This document shows positions 8,960 to 17,359 of a DNA stretch of 64,000 nucleotides, piece after piece (the stretch's first letter is position 1; every line of letters begins with the position of its first letter). The stretch spans positions 121,405 to 185,404 of the forward strand of contig DASQAT010000026.1 of assembly GCA_035635555.1 (NCBI GenBank). The letters are read 5' to 3'. The notes under the pieces are model-generated. The model saw only the letters and a list, made by a program, of their open reading frames with translations. It had not been told where the DNA came from and searched no databases. The stretch comes from Candidatus Dormiibacterota bacterium. Its GTDB lineage: Bacteria; Acidobacteriota; Polarisedimenticolia; Gp22-AA2. The translations under genes were made by a program, and so were the position numbers.

Positions 8960-9726
8960 GAAGGGGCGACCGTCCCGATGTCTGGACGATCGTCCTCGGC
9001 CTGGTGATCCTGTGGGCGGACGCGTCGCTGGTCGTGGCGTCGCCAGGCACCCTGCCTGAGGCGCACGAGGTCGTCGAGCGGGCCGATGACATCCGGAACC
9101 CGGCTCTGAGCTATACGGCGGAAGTGCGAATCACCACGGTGGCGGCCACGGGGCGGGAGGACACGTCCCTCTACCGGGTTTTCATCAAGGGGCGGAGTCG
9201 ATCCTTCGTGGAGTTCCTGGAGCCGGCGCAGTACAAGGGGATGGCACTGTTGATGTCGGGGGACGACTCGTGGCTTTATCTGCCCAGCATCGGCCGGGCG
9301 ACACGCGTCTCGTCGTACCAGGGACTCACCGGCAACGTCGCCAATGGCGACATCGCCCGCCTGAATTTCCTTGAGGACTACGAGGCGACGGGCGTGGTCG
9401 CCGACATCCTGGACGGCCGCGACACCTACCGCGTCATGCTCAACGCGCGCCGTCCGAGCGTCACGTACCGCCAGGTCGCCCTGTGGGTCGAGCGTGAGAC
9501 TTTTCGCCCTCTGCGGGCGGAGTTCTTCACCGTCTCGGGGCGGCTCCTGAAGACCGGAGTGTACGGCGACTATCGGGACGTGCTGGGGGGGACCCGGCCG
9601 ACGCGGCTGACGCTTCAGGATGCGACGGAGGGGGGCGGGCGCTCGATCATGGAGTTTCGCAACTTCGAGAAGAAGGATCTGCCGGACCGGATGTTCACGC
9701 GCACCTACATCTCGCGTCCGCGGTGA
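8956..9726 (+). CDS. LolA-like outer-membrane lipoprotein-sorting family protein, second copy
   Basis: A 256-residue paralog of the protein at 3171. The start is TTG 8956, overlapping the ketosynthase stop (TTGA) and followed by a signal peptide (VWTIVLGLVILW). The protein has the family's VEFLEP, MLLMSGDDSWLYLP-like and SGRLLKTG segments and ends with FRNFEKKDLPDRMFT. It resembles typical family members more closely than the first copy. The family usually sits beside a DUF1302-like barrel and an exporter, and here the barrel follows directly (GTGA overlap). Two carriers in one operon suggest two cargo forms or two handover steps. Confidence 0.85.
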   Translation: MRRGDRPDVWTIVLGLVILWADASLVVASPGTLPEAHEVVERADDIRNPALSYTAEVRITTVAATGREDTSLYRVFIKGRSRSFVEFLEPAQYKGMALLMSGDDSWLYLPSIGRATRVSSYQGLTGNVANGDIARLNFLEDYEATGVVADILDGRDTYRVMLNARRPSVTYRQVALWVERETFRPLRAEFFTVSGRLLKTGVYGDYRDVLGGTRPTRLTLQDATEGGGRSIMEFRNFEKKDLPDRMFTRTYISRPR

Positions 9727-11093
9727 AGGAGAAAAAGTGTCGACACTGGAACGCGCTCCCGTTCCGCCCGGTGGTCGGCTTCACTGCGGTGCTGGTGCTG
9801 GGGGGCCCGATGATGAAGACGGCGCGGGCCGCGCCGGATTCCTCCGGTGTGGACGGGGGCGGATGGACGATCGAGTGGGATGGCACGCTGCGCGGCGAGG
9901 TGGCCCTTCGGACCGACCCTCCCCGTGCGCTCAGCAAGGAGAGGAATCTTGTCCAGCTGCGGACGGTGGCCGCCGGGGCGGGCCCGATCGCAGTCACCGT
10001 TGCCGTGCGGGGTTTCTACGATGCCGCCTACGATCTCACGGATCGATATCCGAAAGAGGTCGAGCATGCGCTCGGGTCGGAGGGGACACTGCGCGAGGCG
10101 TTTCTGGAGTGGTCACGGGAGGCGCTGTCGATCCGCGTCGGGAAGCAGCAGGTGGTCTGGGGCGAGGCGTTCGGTCGGTTCCTGACCGACATCGTCGTTC
10201 CCAAGGACCTGCGGGAGTTCATCCTCCCGGACTTCGAGTACATTCGCATCCCGCTCTGGATGTTGGAAGGGACGTGGACACGTGGGGACGCGGCCATCCA
10301 GGCGGTCCTGGTACCGGACCTCAAGTACTCGGTCTTCGCGCCGCAGGGAGCCGATTTCGCGCCCCGTCCCGAGGGGCCCGCGGGCCAGACGATCGTCGAT
10401 GCGACGCGCAAGCCATCCCGCACGTGGCGCAACATCGAGTCGGGGATTCGTTTCTCCTGCCTCAGGTCGGGGTGGGATGTTTCGGCCCTGGCGTTCCGTG
10501 GCTTCGACGACCTCCCAGTCTCCTTCCGGAGGATCGACAGCGCTCCAGGGGGCGGATCGATCGTCCACATGACACCCGGGCCGGTGCGTCTGACCACGGT
10601 GGGCGGGACGGTGTCGAAGGGCCGCGGCCGGGCTATCTACCGTGGGGAGCTGGCTTACGACTTCGGCCGATGGTTTCCCTCCACGAGACCTGCCGAGGAG
10701 GACGGCGTCGCCAGGGCGGACCTCCTGGGCGTGATCGCCGGTGTCGATCTGGCCCTGCCGAGGCGTTCGACGCTCGGCATCCAGATCCTGCACCAGGAGG
10801 TCATCGGGTCTTCGGCCGGCCTCAAGGGGCCGGCCGGCCCCACGGCCTTGCTCCTGCGAGGTATGCTTTGGGAGGCACGGGGTCGCTGGTCGGCGGGACT
10901 CGAGGCGCACTTCGGCCTGGACGGCGATTCGATGATTCGCCCCCGGATAGGCTACCGCTTCACGAACGGCCTGCAGGCGGAGGCCGGCTTCGATCTGTTC
11001 GCAGGTCCGCCGGACTCCTTCTACGGCCAGTTCAGCGAGGAGGGTCGCTTCGATATGGAGATCTCGTATCGCTTTTCGGCGGGGTTCCGGTAA
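9723..11093 (+). CDS. DUF1302-like outer-membrane beta-barrel protein
   Basis: A 456-residue protein with an N-terminal signal peptide (residues about 12-36). The segment RVGKQQVVWGEAFGRFLTDI followed by VPKDLREF is characteristic of the DUF1302 family. The remainder alternates short amphipathic strands and ends RFDMEISYRFSAGFR, with a C-terminal aromatic residue-x-Arg close to a barrel-insertion signal. It is predicted to sit in the outer membrane and to receive lipid from the LolA-like carriers. It is coupled to the upstream carrier gene by a GTGA overlap. Confidence 0.75.
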   Translation: MKEKKCRHWNALPFRPVVGFTAVLVLGGPMMKTARAAPDSSGVDGGGWTIEWDGTLRGEVALRTDPPRALSKERNLVQLRTVAAGAGPIAVTVAVRGFYDAAYDLTDRYPKEVEHALGSEGTLREAFLEWSREALSIRVGKQQVVWGEAFGRFLTDIVVPKDLREFILPDFEYIRIPLWMLEGTWTRGDAAIQAVLVPDLKYSVFAPQGADFAPRPEGPAGQTIVDATRKPSRTWRNIESGIRFSCLRSGWDVSALAFRGFDDLPVSFRRIDSAPGGGSIVHMTPGPVRLTTVGGTVSKGRGRAIYRGELAYDFGRWFPSTRPAEEDGVARADLLGVIAGVDLALPRRSTLGIQILHQEVIGSSAGLKGPAGPTALLLRGMLWEARGRWSAGLEAHFGLDGDSMIRPRIGYRFTNGLQAEAGFDLFAGPPDSFYGQFSEEGRFDMEISYRFSAGFR

Positions 11094-11121
11094 TGTTTCG
11101 CACCGATGAAGGGAGGGATGA

Positions 11122-11361
11122 ATGATCGAGATCCGTGACGAGCTCATCGCCCGGATCGCCAGGATGGCGGAAATTCCCGCGGCGAGCGTGAAGGAGGACG
11201 TTCCTCTCCGCGACCAGGGTGTCGATTCCCTGATGGCGATGGAGCTCGTCGCTTTCATCGAAAAGAGGCTGGGGATCGAGATCCCCGAAGGAGACATCCC
11301 GAAGGTGCGCACTCTCAACGACATCCTCGACAAGGTCCGGCAGTACGCGGGAGAGAAGTAG
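11122..11361 (+). CDS. Acyl carrier protein
   Basis: A 79-residue ACP. Ser36 in GVDSLMAMEL is the phosphopantetheine attachment site, and the four-helix pattern is complete. Length and motif match type II FAS/PKS carriers. A GGGAGGG site lies 7 bases before ATG 11122. The stop abuts the start of the next ketosynthase. No phosphopantetheinyl transferase or malonyl transferase is encoded nearby, so host FabD and AcpS presumably serve it. Confidence 0.93.
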   Translation: MIEIRDELIARIARMAEIPAASVKEDVPLRDQGVDSLMAMELVAFIEKRLGIEIPEGDIPKVRTLNDILDKVRQYAGEK

Positions 11362-12570
11362 ATGACGCGCGCGGTCGTCGTCACCGGGATGGGTCTCGTG
11401 ACGCCGATCGGGTCGACGCTCGACACGTTCTGGCAGGCGCTCCTTTCGGGGAAGTCCGGCGCCCGGCCGATCCGGAGCTTCGACACTTCGGTCTTCAAGC
11501 ACCGGGTCGGGTGCGAGGTGCTGGACTTCGCCGCAGATTCCAGCGCCGGGCGCGGCGCGACGCGCCAGGGCCGCGCGACACGGATGGCGATCGCGGCCGG
11601 AGAACGGAGCCTCTCGGACGCGGGACTGGAGAACAGCCTTCCTCCCGAGAGAACCGCTGTCGTGCTGGGAACGACATTGGGGGAGCCGCAGTTTCTGGAA
11701 GAGCTGGCGGAGCGCTGGGCTCTCGACGCGCCTCCTCCAGAGGGCTGGGCCGAGGTGGTGGCCCATCGGTGTGACAGCGCGGCGACGGCCCTGGCCTCCC
11801 GTTTCAGGGTGCACGGTCCCGTGCAGACGATACCGACGGCCTGCGCCGCGGGGAACTACGCAATCGCCCGCGCCGTGGACCTGATCCGTTCGGACAGGGT
11901 CGATCTGGCGATGGTCGGGGGAGCGGAAGCCTTCTCCCGCCTCGCATTCGTCGGGTTCGTCCGCCTGCACGCCATGGCGCCCGACAGGTGCCGGCCGTTC
12001 GACCGCGATCGAAAGGGGCTCCTCCTCGGGGAGGGGGCGGGGATTCTGGTTCTGGAGGAAGAGGAGCGCGCGCGGCGGCGCGGGGCGCGGATATACGCGA
12101 GGGTGCTGGGCTACGGACTGAGCTGCGACGCGTATCACATCACCGGGCCGCATCCCGAGGGGCGCGGGGCCGCCCAGGCCATGACCAGGGCCCTGGAGAA
12201 TTCTCGAGTGGCGTCCGACGAGGTCGAATACATCAACGCGCACGGCACCGGTACGATCAACAACGACCGTGTCGAGACGCTGGCCATCAAGTCGGTGATG
12301 GGGTCTCGGGCCCGAAGCGTGCCGGTGAGCTCGATCAAGGCGCTCACGGGTCACATGATGGGGGCGTCCAGCAGCGTGGAGGCGATTGCCTGTGCCCTGG
12401 CCATCGACCGCGGCGTCCTCCCGCCGACCTGGAACCTGGAGACGCCGGATCCCGAGTGCGACCTCGACTACCTGCCGGGGCGGCCGCGCGAGCTGCGCCC
12501 GCGGGTCGTCCTGAACAACTCCTATGCCTTCGGAGGAAACAATGCCACTCTCGTCTTCGGCCGCCCCTGA
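11362..12570 (+). CDS. Beta-ketoacyl-ACP synthase (KS-alpha-like), complete triad
   Basis: A 402-residue FabF-type condensing enzyme with Cys161 (PTACAAG), His294 (NAHGTGT), Lys326 and His331 (LTGHMMGAS). The C-terminus ends NNSYAFGGNNATLVF, the typical ketosynthase end. It begins immediately after the ACP stop. The next gene, a ketosynthase fold without catalytic residues, overlaps its end by 29 bases, as KS-alpha and chain-length-factor genes overlap in type II PKS loci. The likely role is the elongating half of a heterodimer. Confidence 0.93.
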   Translation: MTRAVVVTGMGLVTPIGSTLDTFWQALLSGKSGARPIRSFDTSVFKHRVGCEVLDFAADSSAGRGATRQGRATRMAIAAGERSLSDAGLENSLPPERTAVVLGTTLGEPQFLEELAERWALDAPPPEGWAEVVAHRCDSAATALASRFRVHGPVQTIPTACAAGNYAIARAVDLIRSDRVDLAMVGGAEAFSRLAFVGFVRLHAMAPDRCRPFDRDRKGLLLGEGAGILVLEEEERARRRGARIYARVLGYGLSCDAYHITGPHPEGRGAAQAMTRALENSRVASDEVEYINAHGTGTINNDRVETLAIKSVMGSRARSVPVSSIKALTGHMMGASSSVEAIACALAIDRGVLPPTWNLETPDPECDLDYLPGRPRELRPRVVLNNSYAFGGNNATLVFGRP

Positions 12571-13771
12571 GCCAGCGGGCGAAGTCGTCGTGACGGGCGT
12601 CGGCATCGTCTCGGCGGCCGGCGCAGGTCACGCGGCCTGTCTGGAGGCGCTCGACAGCGGAGCGCCCCTGGCGCGCGACACGTCGCCCCAGGGCGCCCCA
12701 CAGCCAATCCGGGCCGCGGCGATCGAGGGCTTCAGCCTGCGGGACTATGGCGCCTTCCGTGGGACCGCGGAGATCAGCCGGACCGCGCAGCTCGCGGCGG
12801 CCGCCACGGCTCTGGCGCAGCGGGAGGCGGCGACCCATTCTCCTATCCCGCGCGGCGATCGGGTGGGAGTCGTGCTGGCCACCGCCTTCGGCAACCTGGA
12901 AAGCATGGTGCGGTTCGACCGCGGCGCCCGGCGCGAAGGTCACCGCTTCGTCGATCCGATGATCTTCCCGAATACGGTCCTGAATGCCGCGGCCGGACAC
13001 GTCTCCATCCTCTTCGGCTACTCGGCCCTCAACTCGACGGTCTCGTCCGGGACGGCCGGCGGATTGCAGGCCATCGAGTACGCCGCGGACGCCCTGCGCC
13101 GAGGGGACGCCGATCTGGTCTTCGCCGGCGGCGCCGAGGAGCTGTCGTACTGGACATGGCTCGGCGAGAGAGAACTCCGGGGGACGGCGCCGTTCGAGGA
13201 GGATGCGGTCTTCCCCGGAGAGGGGGCGGCCGTCCTGGCCCTGGAGCGGGCCGCCGACGCCCGCGCGCGCGGTGCGGCCGCGCTGGCCGTCGTAGCGGGA
13301 CACGGTGAGTCGTTCGCCGCGCCGGGTTTCTCGGCCAAGGAGACGATCGCGGCAAGGGTCTCCGCGATGCGGAGGGCCCTCCTCGCGTCCGGCTGCGATC
13401 CGCAGGAATTGGATTGCCTTTGGTCGGGTGCAGTGAGCGGCTCCCGACTGGAGGGGGACGGGGGATCGGCGCTGCGCGAGATCTTCGGTCGCGGCGGTAT
13501 TCGGGTCGCAACGGTGGCCCCGGTGATGGGGGACTGGCGCGGGGCATCGTCGGCGATCGAGACCGCCGCGGCAGTCGGTTTCCTCGAGGCCCGCCGCCTC
13601 CCCCGGACTGTGGTCTTTCTTGGAGGGATGGAGGAAGGCGCCGTCCGGTCCGCGGATGGGGGGACGGCGCCGCGCACGGTCATGGTCTGCGCCTTCGATC
13701 CCCTGGGAGCCGGCGCAGCCCTGGTGCTGTCGTTGCCAGAAGGGGTTCCTCCCGGTGTCGACCGTGCTTGA
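12542..13771 (+). CDS. Chain-length-factor-like ketosynthase without catalytic residues
   Basis: A 409-residue ketosynthase-fold protein. ATG 12542 is chosen because GGAGGA lies five bases upstream; an in-frame start at 12524 lacks one. The active-site Cys is replaced by Thr171 (SSGTAGGLQAIEY), the first His by SGAVSG, and the second His by Asp (PVMGDWRGAS). All three catalytic positions are lost while the fold and GGAEE and PGEGAA motifs persist. Known chain-length factors likewise lose the Cys (often to Gln) and pair with KS-alpha. The partner is the gene it overlaps. Confidence 0.85.
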   Translation: MPLSSSAAPEPAGEVVVTGVGIVSAAGAGHAACLEALDSGAPLARDTSPQGAPQPIRAAAIEGFSLRDYGAFRGTAEISRTAQLAAAATALAQREAATHSPIPRGDRVGVVLATAFGNLESMVRFDRGARREGHRFVDPMIFPNTVLNAAAGHVSILFGYSALNSTVSSGTAGGLQAIEYAADALRRGDADLVFAGGAEELSYWTWLGERELRGTAPFEEDAVFPGEGAAVLALERAADARARGAAALAVVAGHGESFAAPGFSAKETIAARVSAMRRALLASGCDPQELDCLWSGAVSGSRLEGDGGSALREIFGRGGIRVATVAPVMGDWRGASSAIETAAAVGFLEARRLPRTVVFLGGMEEGAVRSADGGTAPRTVMVCAFDPLGAGAALVLSLPEGVPPGVDRA

Positions 13772-14210
13772 CACGCGACGGATCCTGGCGATCCTGCCGC
13801 AACGCTATCCGTTCGTCATGGTCGACCGCGTCCTCTCCTACGAGGCCGGGCGCAGCCTCGTGGGTCTCAAGAATGTGACCGCGGGGGATGCTGTGATGCC
13901 CGGACATTTTCCCGGGCGCCCGATCTTTCCCGGAGCCGCCCTCCTCGAAGGTGTGGCGCAGTGTTGCGTTCTGCTCTTCGAGCTGACGCACGGTCCGCTG
14001 CGCGAGGGGGAAGTGCCCCTTTTCGGATCGGCATCCGCGCGTTTTCTCGGGATGGTCCAGCCGGGGGACGTGGTCCGGTTCGAGGTCGAGGCGATCAAGA
14101 TGACGTCGTTCGCCGGCGTCTTCAAGGGACGAGCCCTGGTGGATGGGGCGGTGGTGGCGCGCTGCGAGCTGACGATGGGCCGTCAGAAGGGAGACGGCGG
14201 TGTCTTCTGA
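13755..14210 (+). CDS. FabZ-type 3-hydroxyacyl-ACP dehydratase
   Basis: A 151-residue hot-dog-fold dehydratase. The motif GHFPGRPIFPGAALLEGVAQ contains His51 and Glu65, the catalytic pair of FabZ. It removes water from 3-hydroxyacyl-ACP to give a trans-2-enoyl chain. GTG 13755 overlaps the previous gene by 17 bases; GTG 13764 is an alternative. Length is normal for FabZ. Since no enoyl reductase is encoded in the operon, double bonds would be kept. Confidence 0.9.
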   Translation: MSTVLDTRRILAILPQRYPFVMVDRVLSYEAGRSLVGLKNVTAGDAVMPGHFPGRPIFPGAALLEGVAQCCVLLFELTHGPLREGEVPLFGSASARFLGMVQPGDVVRFEVEAIKMTSFAGVFKGRALVDGAVVARCELTMGRQKGDGGVF

Positions 14211-14943
14211 TAGGGAGGTCGCCATCGTCACGGGCGGCACGCGCGGCATCGGCCGGGCCATCGCGCGGGAGCTGGCGCACAGCGGCTGCGACGTCGCCCT
14301 GACGTTCCGGTCCGACGAAGCCCACGCGGACGCCGCGCGCCGGGAGATCGAGACGATAGGCCGGCGCGCCCTCGTTGTCAGGTCGGACGCGGCGGACGCC
14401 GTGCAAGCGGCCGCGGTGGTAACCGCCGCGCGCGATACTCTTGGCGCGGTCCGGGTCCTCGTCAACAACGCCGGGATTCTTCGAGATCGTGTCCTCTACT
14501 CGATGAGCGAAGAGGACTGGGACAGTGTCGTGGACACCAATCTGAAGGGGGCGTTCAATTTCTGCCGCGCGGCCGCGGCGTCCATGATGAAACAGGAGTA
14601 CGGCCGGATCATCAACGTCACGTCCGTGAGCGCTCTCCGCGGCCTTCCCGGGCAGGCGAACTATGCCGCGGCGAAGGCCGGGCTGATCGGCTTCACCCGC
14701 TCCCTCGCGAGAGAGCTCGGGCGGTTTCAGATCACGGTGAACGCCGTCGCTCCTGGCTACATCCAAGGTGACATGCTGCAGACGCTGTCTGCGAGGAGCC
14801 GGCAGGAGGCCCTGGAACAGATTCCCTGTCGCCGCTTTGGCAGTGCGGAGGAAGTAGCGCGACTCGTCGCCTTCCTGGCGTCCCCGAAATCCGGCTACAT
14901 CAGCGGCCAGGTGTTCGTCATCGATGGAGGACTCACCGCGTGA
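14200..14943 (+). CDS. FabG-type 3-ketoacyl-ACP reductase
   Basis: A 247-residue short-chain dehydrogenase. It has TGGTRGIG for NADPH, VNNAGI, and the catalytic Ser142, Tyr155 and Lys159 (TSVS, NYAAAK) at canonical spacing. The C-terminus SGQVFVIDGGLTA is typical of FabG. GTG 14200 overlaps the dehydratase gene by 11 bases. It would reduce the ketoacyl-ACP made by the two ketosynthases. Confidence 0.92.
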   Translation: MSSDREVAIVTGGTRGIGRAIARELAHSGCDVALTFRSDEAHADAARREIETIGRRALVVRSDAADAVQAAAVVTAARDTLGAVRVLVNNAGILRDRVLYSMSEEDWDSVVDTNLKGAFNFCRAAAASMMKQEYGRIINVTSVSALRGLPGQANYAAAKAGLIGFTRSLARELGRFQITVNAVAPGYIQGDMLQTLSARSRQEALEQIPCRRFGSAEEVARLVAFLASPKSGYISGQVFVIDGGLTA

Positions 14944-14991
14944 GGCCCGGTTCGAGGCCGCGGCGGCGGGCCGGGGCGAGGTAACCCGCGC

Positions 14992-15681
14992 GTGAGCGTT
15001 CTGAACCTGGAGGAGGTCAGCAGGGATTACCAGATCGGCCGCGAGCGCGTCGGGGCCCTGAAGGGCGTGTGCCTTCGGGTCGACCCTGGGGAATTTCTGG
15101 CAGTGGTCGGCCCCTCCGGCAGCGGCAAGACGACCCTGTTGAACCTCGCCGGCTGCATCGACCGGCCGACATCCGGCCGCGTCACCCTGGACGGCCAGCG
15201 GTGCGACGACCTTCCCGAGGGCGCCCTGTCCGCATTGCGCGCCGAGAAGATCGGCTTCGTCTTCCAGACATTCAACCTCATACCGGTCCTGACGGCGGCG
15301 GAAAACGTCGAGTACCCGCTCCTGCTGCGTCCGAAGGTTCCTCCGCTCAGGGAACGAAGAAAGCGTGTGGCGGAGATGCTGGAGCGGACCGGAATCAGCG
15401 CCCTCGCCAGGCGCAGGCCCGACGAGATGTCCGGAGGTGAGCGCCAGCGGGTGGCGATCGCACGCGCCCTGGTCGGCCGTCCCAGTCTCGTCCTGGCCGA
15501 CGAGGCGACGGCCAACCTGGACGGTGAGACCGCCGCGCAGATCGTCGGATTGATGCGGGAGCTGAACGAGCGACAGGGCGTCACGTTCGTGTTTTCGACC
15601 CACGACAGCCGGCTGCAGGGAATGGCGAAGCGGGTCGTGGAGCTGCGCGACGGCCTCCTGCACGGTGGCCGAGGTTGCTGA
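14992..15681 (+). CDS. ABC transporter ATPase, LolD/MacB type
   Basis: A 229-residue ATPase with Walker A GPSGSGKTT, the Q-loop FQTFNLIPVLTAAENVEYPL, signature MSGGERQRVAIARAL, Walker B LVLADEAT and the switch His in FSTHD. This is the profile of the LolD/MacB/FtsE group, which powers extraction of lipoproteins or other envelope substrates. GTG 14992 is the only start giving the normal N-terminus. Its stop overlaps the permease start by seven bases. Confidence 0.93.
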   Translation: MSVLNLEEVSRDYQIGRERVGALKGVCLRVDPGEFLAVVGPSGSGKTTLLNLAGCIDRPTSGRVTLDGQRCDDLPEGALSALRAEKIGFVFQTFNLIPVLTAAENVEYPLLLRPKVPPLRERRKRVAEMLERTGISALARRRPDEMSGGERQRVAIARALVGRPSLVLADEATANLDGETAAQIVGLMRELNERQGVTFVFSTHDSRLQGMAKRVVELRDGLLHGGRGC

Positions 15682-16898
15682 GCTTCCGCCTCGCCTTCCG
15701 CAACATATTCCGCAACGTCAGGCGTACGGTCCTCACCCTGGCCGCCATCAGCGTCGGCTGCTCCGCCCTCATCCTCAACGGCGGTGTCATCTTCAACATC
15801 TTCCGCGGGCTCCGGGAGGACGCGATCTACGGCCGCCACGGGCACCTGCAGATCTTCAGGCGCGGTTATGCCGAGGGACACCTGGCGGACCCCAATCGAT
15901 TTATGATCCCGGAGGTCGAGTACCCCCGCGTCCAGTCGATCCTGAGCGGCGTTCCTCACGTGACGACGGTGACACGCAGGCTGAGCTTCTCCGGGCTGGC
16001 GCAGAACCGCGACACGACCGTTTCATTTCTGGGGGAGGGGGTCGAGCCGGAGGCCGACGCGAAATTCCACAGACAACTGTCGATCGTCGCCGGAGAGGGC
16101 CTCGCCTCCGGCGAGCCCTTCGGAGTCCTCCTCGGGAAGGGGCTGGCCGAAAGGGTCCACGCCGGCCCGGGAGACTACCTGACGCTGCTCTCCCAGACCA
16201 CCGACGGCGCCCTGAACGCCATCGATGTCCGCGTGCGGGGGGTCTTTCTCGGAGGGTTGAAAGAATACGACGACTGGACGATGAAGGTGCCCCTCGAGGC
16301 CGCTCAGAAGCTCGTCTGGAGCCAGCGGATCGAGGCGATCGTCGTCCTGCTCGACGACACCGCCGCGACGCGCGCCGTTCGCGAGCGCCTCGAGGACCTC
16401 TTCCCCAAGAACGGCCTCGACCTTGAGGTACGCACCTGGGAGGACCTGGCCCTGTTCCACAATCAGGTCGTCGCGCTGTTCCGCCGCGAGCTGCACGTCA
16501 TCACCCTGATCGTCTCCGTCATCGTCATTTTGAGCATCGCCAACACCATGACGATGTCGATCTTCGAGAGGACGAGGGAGTTCGGCACGCTGCGCGCCAT
16601 GGGGGCCAGGCCGCGTCGTATCGTGGGGCTCCTCCTCCTGGAAGGGACGTTCCTCGGCCTCGCGGGTGCCGCGGCGGGTCTCCTGGTCGGGGCGCTCGTG
16701 GCGCGCGTCGTCTCGCGCGTCGGGATCACCTATCCGTCCCCTCCGGGCTCGTCGCGTCCGTACGTCGGAGGAATCGACCTCGTCCCCGCCTATGTCATCT
16801 TCTCCTGCGCTTCGAGCGTGGCGGCCACCGTCGTGGCTACGGCCTTCCCCGCCCTGCGCGCCGCCCGCACGCGCGTCGTGGACGCATTGCGACAGTAG
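15675..16898 (+). CDS. ABC transporter permease, LolC/E-MacB (FtsX) type
   Basis: A 407-residue permease with a first membrane helix (residues about 20-40), a periplasmic domain of about 230 residues, and three helices in the C-terminal FtsX domain (TLIVSVIVILSIANTMTMS, GLLLLEGTFLGLAGAAAGLL, and one near 370). The motif FERTREFGTLRAMGA is diagnostic of the family. TTG 15675 is the start. With the ATPase it would form a LolCDE-like machine lifting the operon's product from the inner membrane to the LolA-like carriers. Confidence 0.92.
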   Translation: MLSFRLAFRNIFRNVRRTVLTLAAISVGCSALILNGGVIFNIFRGLREDAIYGRHGHLQIFRRGYAEGHLADPNRFMIPEVEYPRVQSILSGVPHVTTVTRRLSFSGLAQNRDTTVSFLGEGVEPEADAKFHRQLSIVAGEGLASGEPFGVLLGKGLAERVHAGPGDYLTLLSQTTDGALNAIDVRVRGVFLGGLKEYDDWTMKVPLEAAQKLVWSQRIEAIVVLLDDTAATRAVRERLEDLFPKNGLDLEVRTWEDLALFHNQVVALFRRELHVITLIVSVIVILSIANTMTMSIFERTREFGTLRAMGARPRRIVGLLLLEGTFLGLAGAAAGLLVGALVARVVSRVGITYPSPPGSSRPYVGGIDLVPAYVIFSCASSVAATVVATAFPALRAARTRVVDALRQ

Positions 16899-17359
16899 GC
16901 AGGGAGCAGGTCGGAATCTCCTATTACCCGCGAGCAGTCGGAAGCTCTCCCGCTTCACAGCCATCAAGTTGTGCTCGATCTTGCACCAAATCTCGAAGCA
17001 AGGTGCCGCACGGCCTCCGCCAGTCGACAAGCGACCCAAAAATATTGCGTTAGCCAGGTTCCAGTAGATCCCACACCCGATCGTGGAGCATTTTGCACCA
17101 GAAATTCAGGTCGAGGAGTCATTCGCCAATCCTCGATCCCCGTGAACCTCATAGGACTTAGGCGCGTACGGAAGTTGGCATCGCGATTGCTCTGGTAAGG
17201 GTCAAAGTCGGATTTCGAGCACCGAAAATAGCGCTTTGCCCTCTACCGGGCTCATTCTCGTGGGCCACTGCGGCCGGAGCGTCAGAGGAAGAGGGCGCGG
17301 GCAGCGGCTGCCTGCTCGGGTGCTATAGGTCGGTGGCAAATTCCGTCCGGAGGGTTCAG
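16899..17359. other. Intergenic gap with sigma-54 promoter
   Basis: No gene is supported. The gap is richer in A+T than its neighbours. It contains an interrupted dyad, TCGAGGA at 17111-17117 and TCCTCGA at 17130-17136, about 40 bases upstream of the sigma-54 element at 17175-17191. No intrinsic terminator for the preceding operon is evident. Confidence 0.5.
17175..17191 (+). promoter_or_regulatory. Sigma-54 promoter for two IPTL-CTERM genes
   Basis: TTGGCATCGCGATTGCT has GG at 17177-17178 and GC at 17189-17190, exactly ten bases between. Both half-sites fit the RpoN consensus (TTGGCA, TTGCT). Initiation near 17202 leaves about 158 bases to ATG 17360, almost the same leader length as the first IPTL gene. 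Confidence 0.7.
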
